The notes under the pieces are model-generated. The model was given only the letters and a program-made list of their open reading frames with translations, was not told the origin of the DNA and did no database searches. 40,305 nucleotides of DNA from Arsenicicoccus bolidensis DSM 15745 (GTDB taxonomy: Bacteria > Actinomycetota > Actinomycetes > Actinomycetales > Dermatophilaceae). The stretch is taken from positions 1-40,305 of the forward strand of contig NZ_AUFG01000033.1 of assembly GCF_000426385.1 (NCBI RefSeq), written 5' to 3'. The position numbers and the translations under genes are program-made. This document shows positions 33,731 through 40,305 of the stretch, piece after piece; the stretch's first letter is position 1; every line of letters starts with the position of its first letter.

Positions 33731-35035
33731 ATGAGCAGCACGAGCCCCGAGACCGCAACCAGCGCTGCGAGCCAGTCGAGCCAGTCGAGCCTGTCGAGCC
33801 AGTCGAGCACGGATCGTGAGCTGGACGTCGTCGTCTACGGCGCGACCGGGTATGTCGGAGGCCTGATCGCCGGCCACCTGGCCCGGCACGCGCCGGACGA
33901 CCTGCGGATCGCCCTCGGCGGACGCTCCGCCGACCGGCTCGAGGCGGTGCGGGCCGGGTTGCCGCCGCGGGCAGCCGACTGGCCGATCGTCGTGGCCGAC
34001 TCCGACGACGTGGGGTCCCTGGCCGCGATGGCGCTGCGCACCCGCGTCGTCCTGACCACCGTCGGCCCCTACGCCCGGCACGGTCTGCCGCTGGTCGGGG
34101 TCTGCGCCGAGCTGGGCACGGACTACGTCGACCTGACCGGCGAGACCCTCTTCGTCCGCGACTCGATCGACCGCTTCGACGAGGCGGCGCGGGACTCGGG
34201 GGCGCGGGTCGTGCACTCGTGCGGCTTCGACTCCGTGCCGTCCGACCTCGGGGTGCTGCTCACCGCGGACCAGGCGCACGAGGACGGCGAGGGCACGCTG
34301 CTCGAGACGACGCTGCACGTCCGGCGCATGCGGGGCGGCTTCAGCGGCGGGACCCTGGACTCCATGCGGGTGCAGGTCGACACGATGCGGGGCGACCGGT
34401 CCAAGGTCCGCGTGGCGATCGACCCCTATGCCCTGAGCCCCGACCGCGACGCCGAGCCGGAGCCGGTCGGCCGCATCGGCCAGGTGTGGCTCGAGCGCAG
34501 CGCCGATACCGGGTCCTGGGCGGCGCCGTTCTTCATGGGCGCCTACAACGGTCAGATCGTGCGACGCAGCAACGCGCTCGCGGGGTGGAGGTACGGCCGG
34601 GGGATGCGCTACCGCGAGGTCGTGGACACCGGGCGCAAGGGCGCTGCGCCGCTCAAGGCGGTCGCGATGGCCGCCGTCATGCCGGCGCTGGTCACGGGCT
34701 TCTCCACCCCCGGGCTGCGGCAGGTCGTGGACCGGGTGCTGCCCTCGCCGGGCGAGGGTCCGAGCGAGAAGTCCCGCGCCGCGGGTGAGTTCGTCATGGA
34801 GGTCCACGCGACCACGACGACGGGCGCTCGCTACGTCACCACCGTGTCGGCGCCGTTCGACCCGGGCTACGACGGCACCGCCGTGATGATCGGCGAGGCC
34901 GCGCTGGCCCTGGTCCTCGACCGGCCGCGCCTGCCCGAGATCGCGGGTGTCCTCACCCCGGCCACCGGGCTGGGCGAGATCTATGCCGCGCGCCTGGTCG
35001 ACCAGGGCTTCACCATCGAGACCCGCCGAGCCTGA
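33731..35035 (+). CDS. Saccharopine-dehydrogenase-family reductase (trans-acting enoyl reductase-like)
   Basis: The 434-residue protein has a Rossmann start, VVVYGATGYVGGLIAGHLA, and GGRSADRLEAVRAGL, then the VVHSCGFDSVPSDLGVLL pattern typical of mycobacterial trans-acting enoyl reductases and related lipid enzymes. The N-terminus is a Ser/Gln-rich linker of about 28 residues, encoded partly by four 9-bp repeats (GAGCCAGTC, 33769-33804), and looks disordered. The pairing with a divergent acyl-CoA ligase suggests a lipid modification role. No good ribosome site precedes ATG 33731. Confidence 0.85.
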   Translation: MSSTSPETATSAASQSSQSSLSSQSSTDRELDVVVYGATGYVGGLIAGHLARHAPDDLRIALGGRSADRLEAVRAGLPPRAADWPIVVADSDDVGSLAAMALRTRVVLTTVGPYARHGLPLVGVCAELGTDYVDLTGETLFVRDSIDRFDEAARDSGARVVHSCGFDSVPSDLGVLLTADQAHEDGEGTLLETTLHVRRMRGGFSGGTLDSMRVQVDTMRGDRSKVRVAIDPYALSPDRDAEPEPVGRIGQVWLERSADTGSWAAPFFMGAYNGQIVRRSNALAGWRYGRGMRYREVVDTGRKGAAPLKAVAMAAVMPALVTGFSTPGLRQVVDRVLPSPGEGPSEKSRAAGEFVMEVHATTTTGARYVTTVSAPFDPGYDGTAVMIGEAALALVLDRPRLPEIAGVLTPATGLGEIYAARLVDQGFTIETRRA

Positions 35036-35042
35036 CTGAGCG

Positions 35043-35085
35043 CCGCATCTGCGGCGGCTATGCTCGGTCCTGTCCGCATCTGCGG
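35043..35085 (+). promoter_or_regulatory. Twin CCGCATCTGCGG operators around the mod promoter
   Basis: Two identical 12-bp palindromes (35043-35054 and 35074-35085) are spaced 31 bp centre to centre, about three helical turns. TATGCT, a -10-like hexamer, lies between them (35059-35064). They are upstream of the HTH-Mop regulator and modABC, so they are the likely molybdate-responsive operators. Confidence 0.75.
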
Positions 35086-35104
35086 TCAGGATGGGAGGCT
35101 CGTC

Positions 35105-35509
35105 GTGGAACGCATCCGCATCAAGGACGCCGCCGCGCTGCTCGGGGTCAGCGACGACACCGTGCGGCGGTGGGTCGACCAGGGCCAGCTCGGCGCCGGC
35201 AAGGACGCGTCAGGGCGCCTCGTCGTGGACGGGCCGGACCTCGCCCGCCTCGCCCGCGAGCAGGCGGCCGAGCTCCCCGACGTGCTCGGGGTCGGCTCCT
35301 CGGCCCGCAACCGCCTCGTCGGGCTGGTGACGGAGGTCGTCGCGGACGGCGTCATGGCCGAGGTGTCCCTGCAGTGCGGCCCGTTCACGATGGTCTCCCT
35401 GATGAGCCGCCGCTCGGCGGAGACGCTCGGGCTCGAGCCCGGGCGCGTGGCCGTGGCCGTCGTCAAGGCGACCACGGTGATCGTCGAGACCCCGGCGGGG
35501 CAGTCGTGA
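35105..35509 (+). CDS. HTH-Mop molybdate-responsive regulator
   Basis: The 134-residue protein has a MerR/excisionase-like HTH (ERIRIKDAAALLGVSDDTVR) and a C-terminal Mop/TOBE domain (NRLVGLVTEVVADGVMAEV, then LEPGRVAVAVVKATTVIVE) that binds molybdate. It is the small actinobacterial counterpart of ModE. GTG 35105 was chosen for the GGGAGG 7 nt upstream. Two identical palindromes in its own promoter region suggest autoregulation. Its stop overlaps a GTG that may start modA. Confidence 0.88.
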   Translation: MERIRIKDAAALLGVSDDTVRRWVDQGQLGAGKDASGRLVVDGPDLARLAREQAAELPDVLGVGSSARNRLVGLVTEVVADGVMAEVSLQCGPFTMVSLMSRRSAETLGLEPGRVAVAVVKATTVIVETPAGQS

Positions 35510-36402
35510 CCGGCCGTATGCCGACCGCGCGTCGCACACCCCTGACCCGCACCGCGCTGGTCGCCGCCTCCGTGCTCGCCGCACCGGTCCTCGCCGTATC
35601 CGCGTGCGGGGCCGCCACCGGCCCGAGCGGGAGCGCCGCGTCGGGGTCCGGCGCCTCGGGCAGGAGCGCCGGGTCCTCGGGCGCGGGTTCCTCGGGCTCT
35701 GGCTCCTCCGGCTCGGCGACGGCTGGGGCGACGCGGACGCTCACGGTCTTCGCCGCCGCCAGCCTCCGGCAGACCTTCACCCGGCTCGGCGCGGAGTACG
35801 AACGCGCGCACCCCGGCTCGACGGTGTCCTTCAGCTTCGCCGGGTCCAGCGACCTCGTGGCCCAGCTCGAGCAGGGGGCGCCGGCCGACGTGCTGGCGAC
35901 CGCCGACGAGCGCACCATGACCAAGGCGCTCGGCGCACGCCTGCTCGGCGCCGAGCCGCGCCCCTTCGCCACCAACACGCTGACGATCGTGACCCCGCCT
36001 GACAACCCCCGGCAGGTCACCCGCCTCGCCGACCTCGCGCGGGACGGGGTGTCCGTCGTCGTGTGCGCGCCCCCGGTGCCCTGCGGCGCCGCGACCGAGC
36101 GCGTCGAGAGGTCCTCGGGCGTCACGCTCAAGCCCGTCAGCGAGGAGCAGTCGGTGACCGACGTCCTCGGCAAGGTCCGGGCGGGCCAGGCGGATGCCGG
36201 CATCGTCTACGCCACGGACGCGCGGTCGGCGGGCTCCGCGGTGCGCGTCATACCGCTCCCCGAGGCCTCCGCCGCCGTCAACACCTATCCCATCGCCGTC
36301 ACGGCGACGGCGCGCGGCGCCGACGCCCAGGCCTTCGTCGACCTCGTGACCGGTCCGCAGGGCCGGGCGGTGCTGACCGAGACCGGGTTCCAGAAGCCGT
36401 GA
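35506..36402 (+). CDS. modA: Molybdate ABC transporter substrate-binding lipoprotein
   Basis: The protein has an N-terminal signal with lipobox LAVSAC, then a Ser/Gly-rich linker (about 40 residues) and the periplasmic-binding fold: [59 protein letters not shown]. These are ModA signatures for oxyanion binding. GTG 35506 (overlapping the regulator stop) gives 298 residues; ATG 35518 is an alternative, four codons shorter. It is the first transporter gene of the operon. Confidence 0.92.
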   Translation: MTGRMPTARRTPLTRTALVAASVLAAPVLAVSACGAATGPSGSAASGSGASGRSAGSSGAGSSGSGSSGSATAGATRTLTVFAAASLRQTFTRLGAEYERAHPGSTVSFSFAGSSDLVAQLEQGAPADVLATADERTMTKALGARLLGAEPRPFATNTLTIVTPPDNPRQVTRLADLARDGVSVVVCAPPVPCGAATERVERSSGVTLKPVSEEQSVTDVLGKVRAGQADAGIVYATDARSAGSAVRVIPLPEASAAVNTYPIAVTATARGADAQAFVDLVTGPQGRAVLTETGFQKP

Positions 36403-37208
36403 GCCGCAGGGGTCCTCGCGTCGAGGCCGGCCGCCTGCCCTGGTGGGCCTGGCTGCCGGCGCTCGCGGGAGCGGCGTTCGTGCTGCTGCCGCTCGTGGCG
36501 ATGCTGGCCCAGGTCGACCGGTCGCGCTTCGTCGAGCTGGTGACCAGCGAGTCCTCGCTCGCGGCGCTGGGGCTGAGTCTGCGCACCGCGCTCGCCAGCA
36601 CCGCGCTGTGCCTCGTCCTCGGGGTGCCGCTCGCGCTCGTCCTGGCCCGCACCCGACTGCCCGGTCTCGGCGTTCTGCGGGCCCTCGTCCTGCTGCCGCT
36701 GGTGCTGCCGCCGGTGGTGAGCGGGCTGGCGCTGCTGCTGACCTTCGGGCGGCGCGGGCTGCTCGGGCAGCACCTCGAGCTGCTCGGCATACAGGTGGGA
36801 TTCACGACGACGGCGGTGGTCCTCGCGCAGGCGTTCGTGGCGCTGCCGTTCCTCGTCGTGTCCCTCGAGGGGGCGCTGCGGTCGGCGGGGGAGCGCTACG
36901 AGACCGTGGCGGCGACGCTGGGGGCCTCACCGACGACGGTGCTGCGCCGCGTGACCCTCCCGCTCGTGCTGCCGGGGCTGCTGTCGGGGACGGTGCTGTG
37001 CTTCGCCCGCTCCTTGGGCGAGTTCGGCGCGACGCTGACCTTTGCCGGGTCGCTGCAGGGCGTCACCCGCACGCTCCCGCTCGAGGTCTATCTCCAGCGC
37101 GAGACGGATCCCGCTGCGGCCGTGGCGCTCTCGCTCGTCCTGGTCGTCGTCGCCGGGGTCGTCGTCGGGCTCGTGCACCGTCCCAGTGCGCGGGAGCGTG
37201 TCGCGTGA
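36399..37208 (+). CDS. modB: Molybdate ABC transporter permease
   Basis: This 269-residue inner-membrane protein has about six membrane segments and the permease EAA-type loop [20 protein letters not shown], plus [19 protein letters not shown], the ModB hallmark. GTG 36399 overlaps the modA stop (GTGA). It passes molybdate or tungstate through the membrane. Confidence 0.93.
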   Translation: MSRRGPRVEAGRLPWWAWLPALAGAAFVLLPLVAMLAQVDRSRFVELVTSESSLAALGLSLRTALASTALCLVLGVPLALVLARTRLPGLGVLRALVLLPLVLPPVVSGLALLLTFGRRGLLGQHLELLGIQVGFTTTAVVLAQAFVALPFLVVSLEGALRSAGERYETVAATLGASPTTVLRRVTLPLVLPGLLSGTVLCFARSLGEFGATLTFAGSLQGVTRTLPLEVYLQRETDPAAAVALSLVLVVVAGVVVGLVHRPSARERVA

Positions 37209-38272
37209 CGGCCCTCCAGGTGCGCGTGGAGGTCCCTGAGCGCGGGGTCGTCATCGACGAGACCTTCGACGGGGCAGGGGTGTCCGCCCTCGTCGGCCCC
37301 AACGGTGCGGGCAAGTCCACGGTCCTCGAGGTCGTCGCCGGCCTGCTGCGGCCCCACCGCTGCCGCGTGGTCCTCGGCGACCGCGTCCTCGTCGACACCG
37401 ACGCCGGCACCTGGCTGCCGCCGCACCGGCGCCGCGTCGCCCTGCTCGGCCAGGACCCCCTCGCCTTTCCCCACCTGGACGTGCGCGGCAACGTGGCCTT
37501 CGGGCTGCGCGCCCAGGGGATCCCGCGGCGCGAGGCGGGGGTGCGCGCAGACGAGTGGCTCGAGCGCCTCGACATCGCCCACCTGGCCCGACGCCGCGGC
37601 TCCGAGCTGTCCGGCGGCCAGGCGCAGCGCGTCGCCCTCGCCCGCGCGCTCGCCGTCCAGCCCGACCTGCTCCTGCTCGACGAACCCCTGTCCGCCCTCG
37701 ACGTCGAGGTCGCCGCCGACGTGCGGCACGTCCTGCGAGACCTGCTGCACGGCAGCGCGACCCGCGTCCTGCTCGTCACCCACGACCTGCTCGACGTCGT
37801 GTCGCTCGCGCACGACGTCACCGTCGTCGAGGCGGGCCGGGTCACGGAGCGAGGCCCCGCCGTCGAGCTGCTCGACGCACCCCGCAGCCCCTTCGCGGCG
37901 CGGTTCGTCGGCCGAAACCTCCTGCGCGGCGTGGTCATGGCCCCCGGCCAGGTGCGGTTGCCCGACGGCCTCGTCGTCCACGGTCGTGGCGACCTGCCGG
38001 TCGGCGCAGAGGCGGTGGCCCTGTGCGATCCGGCCGACGTCGCCGTGCACGTCGGACCCGTGACCGGCAGCCCGCGGACCGTCATACCGGCCCTCGTCAC
38101 CGAGCTGGCCACCCACGCAGGCGCCGTCCGCCTCTGTGCCCGGACCCCCTCCGGGGTGCGCGTCGGCGCGGACGTCACCGCCCTCGCCTGCGCCCAGCTC
38201 GGGCTGCGGCCCGGCAGCCCCGTCACCCTGGCCGTCAAGGCTCAGGCTGTGCGGATCCTGCCCGCACCCTGA
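37205..38272 (+). CDS. modC: Molybdate ABC transporter ATP-binding protein
   Basis: The 355-residue ATPase shows Walker A (GPNGAGKST), the signature [16 protein letters not shown], Walker B ([12 protein letters not shown]) and the H-loop VTHD. The C-terminal third has two TOBE-like parts ending [16 protein letters not shown], which bind molybdate and regulate transport. GTG 37205 overlaps the modB stop. It powers the ModABC importer and closes the operon. Confidence 0.93.
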   Translation: MTALQVRVEVPERGVVIDETFDGAGVSALVGPNGAGKSTVLEVVAGLLRPHRCRVVLGDRVLVDTDAGTWLPPHRRRVALLGQDPLAFPHLDVRGNVAFGLRAQGIPRREAGVRADEWLERLDIAHLARRRGSELSGGQAQRVALARALAVQPDLLLLDEPLSALDVEVAADVRHVLRDLLHGSATRVLLVTHDLLDVVSLAHDVTVVEAGRVTERGPAVELLDAPRSPFAARFVGRNLLRGVVMAPGQVRLPDGLVVHGRGDLPVGAEAVALCDPADVAVHVGPVTGSPRTVIPALVTELATHAGAVRLCARTPSGVRVGADVTALACAQLGLRPGSPVTLAVKAQAVRILPAP

Positions 38273-38366
38273 GGGTCGGACGGGGTCGGATCAGGGGTGA
38301 CCCTCATGGCGGGGCGGCCCGGCGTCGGCCAGGCTGGAGCCACATCCACAACCGAGGAGGACACCC

Positions 38367-38573
38367 GTGAACTCGATCTACGCCGCCATGCGCAAGAACG
38401 GCCTCACCCGCCCCCGCTCCGGACGCATCGCCATGGGCGTCTGCGCCGGCATCGGCCGCAAGCTGGGCGTCGAGGCCAACATCGTGCGTCTCGTCTTCGT
38501 CGCGTCGCTGATCATCCCCGGGTCGCAGGTGCTGGTCTACCTCGCCCTGATGATCCTCATGCCCGAGGACTGA
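38367..38573 (+). CDS. PspC-domain membrane protein
   Basis: This 68-residue protein is a single PspC domain: RPRSGRIAMGVCAGIGRKLG followed by the membrane helix VRLVFVASLIIPGSQVLVYL. GTG 38367 follows GAGGAGG. PspC proteins act in envelope stress responses; in Actinobacteria short ones are common and their partner is unknown. Confidence 0.9.
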   Translation: MNSIYAAMRKNGLTRPRSGRIAMGVCAGIGRKLGVEANIVRLVFVASLIIPGSQVLVYLALMILMPED

Positions 38574-38588
38574 TCCTCGCCCCAGGCC

Positions 38589-38718
38589 ACCGCCGAGTGG
38601 TCACTTCCGTGCGACTGAGGGGGACGTACGGACGTGACCACTCGGCGGTCCTGCGTCTCCGACTGGTCACTTCCCGCCGACTGGTCACTTCCCGATGGCG
38701 GGAAGTGACCAGTCGGCG
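38589..38718. repeat. Cluster of GGTCACTTCC palindromes
   Basis: Five copies of a CGASTGGTCACTTCC-type word lie in 130 bp. The first palindrome has 22-bp arms with one mismatch (38589-38610 and 38628-38649). An 18-bp unit, CCGACTGGTCACTTCCCG, is then repeated exactly twice in tandem (38659-38676, 38677-38694). The last copy is inverted, making a 20-bp perfect stem with a 4-nt loop (38675-38694 and 38699-38718). The block ends 30 nt before the next ATG. Confidence 0.92.
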
Positions 38719-38748
38719 AGGTGAGATCAGGTCTGCCAGGCTGGGCGC

Positions 38749-39771
38749 ATGAGCCTGATCGAGACGCTGGACCTCCCGCTCGTCGCCGCACCCATGGCGG
38801 GTGGCCCCTCGAACCCCGCTCTCGTGGGGGCCTGCTGCAACGCCGGCGGCACGGGATTCCTCGCCGCCGGCTACAAGGCTCCGGCACAGGTCGCGGACCA
38901 GATCGCCGAGACCCACGACCTGGTGGGTGACCTGCCGTTCGGGGTCAACGTGTTCGTGCCCTCCGGGTCCGTGCGGGCCCATGGGGCGGAGGCCGTCGAG
39001 GCCTATCGCTCTGCGCTGCAGGCGGACGCCGAGCGGCTGGGTGTCGTCCTCCCCGAGCCGGACTGGTCCGACACCGACGCGTATGACGACAAGATCGCCC
39101 TGCTCACCCTCGTCGAACCGGTGGCGATGGTCTCGTTCACGTTCGGGCTCCCCTCGCCCGAGGTCGTCGGGGCGCTGCAGGAGGTCGGCAGCGAGGTGTG
39201 GGTCACCGTCACGAGCGAGGACGAGGCCGCGCACGCTGCCGCGCTGGGCGTGGACGTGCTGGTCGTGCAGGGGTTCGACGCGGGCGGGCACCGCTCGACG
39301 CACCGGGTCGAGGACGAGCCCAACCGTCTCGACGCGCTCGGCCTGCTGCCGCTGGTGACCGGCCTCGGCGTGGCGTGCGTCGCCGCGGGCGGCGTGGCCA
39401 CCGCAGGTGACGTGAGGCGGCTGCTCGGCGCCGGGGCCGTGGGCGTGCAGGTCGGCACGGCGCTGCTGCTGACGCCCGAAGCCGGCACGTCGGCGGCGCA
39501 CCGGGCGGGGCTGCGGCTGCCGGGGGCGTCGGCCGTGGTGACGCGGGCCTTCTCAGGACGTCCCGCGCGGGGGCTGCGCAACGCCTTCGTCGAGGCCCAT
39601 GACGGGGACGCGCCATCGGTGTTCCCGCAGGTCGACCAGCTCACCAAGCCGCTGCGGGCCGCCGCTGCCGCCGCCGGGGACCCGCAGGGCGTGTCGCTAT
39701 GGGCCGGGGCGGGCTGGCAGGCATGCTCCGAGGCACCCGCGGCCGACGTGATCGCGTCCCTCGCCCCCTGA
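38749..39771 (+). CDS. Nitronate monooxygenase-like FMN enzyme
   Basis: The 340-residue TIM-barrel flavoprotein of the NPD family shows APMAGGPSNPALVGACCNAG at the FMN site, GFDAGGHRSTH with the catalytic His, and VAAGGVATAGDVRRLLGAGAVGVQVGTALLLTPE. Family members oxidise nitronates such as propionate-3-nitronate, and some reduce enoyl or quinone substrates. The gene begins directly after the palindrome cluster, which could control it. Confidence 0.9.
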   Translation: MSLIETLDLPLVAAPMAGGPSNPALVGACCNAGGTGFLAAGYKAPAQVADQIAETHDLVGDLPFGVNVFVPSGSVRAHGAEAVEAYRSALQADAERLGVVLPEPDWSDTDAYDDKIALLTLVEPVAMVSFTFGLPSPEVVGALQEVGSEVWVTVTSEDEAAHAAALGVDVLVVQGFDAGGHRSTHRVEDEPNRLDALGLLPLVTGLGVACVAAGGVATAGDVRRLLGAGAVGVQVGTALLLTPEAGTSAAHRAGLRLPGASAVVTRAFSGRPARGLRNAFVEAHDGDAPSVFPQVDQLTKPLRAAAAAAGDPQGVSLWAGAGWQACSEAPAADVIASLAP

Positions 39772-39807
39772 CCCGCTCCGCCCAGCAGCCCCGCCCCCTG
39801 AGCCAGG

Positions 39808-39852
39808 ATCGTGAGTGTTTTCTCCAACATTCTTGGCCCAAGCACTCACGAT
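39808..39852. terminator. 10-bp inverted repeat after the nitronate monooxygenase gene
   Basis: ATCGTGAGTG (39808-39817) pairs with CACTCACGAT (39843-39852) around a 25-nt AT-richer loop that has its own CCAA/TTGG pair. It lies 37 nt after the stop codon. A transcription end or small repeat element are both possible. Confidence 0.5.
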
Positions 39853-39878
39853 GTCGGAGGTGGAGGGGCGCTCCCGGC

Positions 39879-39984
39879 GGCGCGTTGTGAGCTGGGGGCT
39901 CAGTTCGGGTCGTCTGGAGGGGCTTTCGGGGCGTGTGCGCGGCGCGTCGTGAGCTGGGAGCTCAGTTCGGGTCGTCCGGAAGGG
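39879..39984. repeat. Two 44-bp direct repeats with a conserved hairpin
   Basis: Copies at 39879-39922 and 39941-39984 (62-bp period) match at 40 of 44 positions. Each contains TGAGCT-GGG-AGCTCA or a variant, where the change leaves a G-U pair, so an RNA hairpin is conserved. They sit between the nitronate monooxygenase gene and the IS256-type element; no gene is seen in 39772-40101. Confidence 0.75.
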
Positions 39985-40305
39985 TAAGAGTCCCGTGGAG
40001 TGGTGGGGTTTGGGGAGTGGGTGTGGCTCCCTGACGTAGAGGGGTCATCGGCGAGATGCTCGGTGTGTACCGCCAAGTACTCACCAGAGGAGATCTCACC
40101 GATGACCCTTCCCCAGTCTGCCGTGTCCGACCTGCTGGACGCACTTCGCGCCGGCGAGGGCGTGGACCTGGTGCGCGAGTCCGTGCGCATGGTCCTGCAA
40201 GAGCTGATCGAGACCGAGGCCGCGCAGGTGATCGGCGCCGCCCGGTACGAGCGCGCACCGGGGCGGACCACCGAGCGCAACGGCAGCCGCCCGAAGCTGC
40301 TGACG
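39985..40305 (+). mobile_element. IS256-family insertion sequence, left part
   Basis: The region contains the start of an IS256/Mutator transposase that runs off the window. The true left terminal repeat is not resolved; it should lie between the 44-bp repeats and the transposase ATG, where a GT-rich stretch (40010-40060) is found. The start coordinate given is therefore approximate. Confidence 0.6.
40102..40305 (+). CDS. IS256-family transposase, N-terminal fragment (cut by window end)
   Basis: The visible 68 residues match the start of Mutator-type transposases: LVRESVRMVLQELIETEAAQ, then VIGAARYERAPGRTTERNGS. The DDE catalytic residues lie beyond the window. AGAGGAGA precedes the ATG by about 8 nt. 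The gene is open at the window edge, so intactness is unknown. Confidence 0.92.
   Translation, partial: MTLPQSAVSDLLDALRAGEGVDLVRESVRMVLQELIETEAAQVIGAARYERAPGRTTERNGSRPKLLT

Noticed and set aside
1-40305. Prophage, integrative island or tRNA attachment site
   Set aside because: No phage structural genes, integrase, tRNA or att-like direct repeats were seen; the two IS elements are of different families and do not form a composite transposon.

Overview
The window comes from a very GC-rich actinobacterium. GTG starts, AGGAGG ribosome sites, probable leaderless transcripts, a BioQ-type biotin regulator and protein sequences typical of the Micrococcales suggest an Intrasporangiaceae-like soil or environmental organism; the family placement is inference. 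Almost all of it is ordinary chromosome, but each end carries a different insertion sequence: an IS110/IS1111-type element (about 7-1705) and the start of an IS256-family transposase (40102 to the window end).

Layout. 1-3.7 kb: the IS sits directly against the 3' end of bioB, which carries an unusual Cys/Gly-rich tail; bioB is divergent from a TetR gene, with two tandem BioQ-like boxes between them. 3.7-5.7 kb: a small membrane protein, a frameshifted methyltransferase remnant, and a HepT/MntA toxin-antitoxin pair whose antitoxin carries its own helix-turn-helix. 5.7-10.5 kb: a PabC-like PLP enzyme, an MFS transporter, a sugar O-acetyltransferase and an AI-2E-family (PerM) permease. 10.6-11.3 kb: a Phd/PIN (VapC) toxin-antitoxin pair.

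11.4-19.9 kb: a TetR gene divergent from an eight-gene acyl-CoA catabolic operon (acyl-CoA dehydrogenase, two SDRs, quinone-oxidoreductase-like enzyme, FabG-like SDR, MaoC hydratase, APH-like kinase, second acyl-CoA dehydrogenase). The last two genes are a split version of ACAD11 and resemble the LvaA/LvaC kinase-dehydrogenase pair, pointing to 4-hydroxyacyl-CoA breakdown. Two and a quarter 50-bp palindromic repeats lie in the middle of this operon.

19.9-28.3 kb: a TPR-GGDEF diguanylate cyclase, then an alpha/beta hydrolase, a membrane-anchored Mur-ligase paralogue and a divergent D-Ala-D-Ala-ligase-like ATP-grasp enzyme. A lipoprotein, an APC amino-acid permease and a VanX-like D-Ala-D-Ala dipeptidase follow. 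The hydrolase/Mur-ligase/ATP-grasp set is the best candidate here for an undescribed pathway.

28.3-35 kb: three 52-bp tandem repeats, an NhaD-like antiporter, a CbiX-fold-like protein, a RelE/Phd toxin-antitoxin cassette bracketed by about 135-147-bp direct repeats, an acyl-CoA ligase, and a saccharopine-dehydrogenase-like reductase. 35-38.3 kb: a molybdate operon (HTH-Mop regulator, modA, modB, modC) with twin palindromic operators. 38.3-40.3 kb: a PspC protein, a dense cluster of GGTCACTTCC palindromes, a nitronate-monooxygenase-like enzyme, repeats and the IS256-type transposase.

Across the whole window GTATGNCG is strongly over-represented and GTACGNCG nearly absent. No rRNA, tRNA or CRISPR array was seen.
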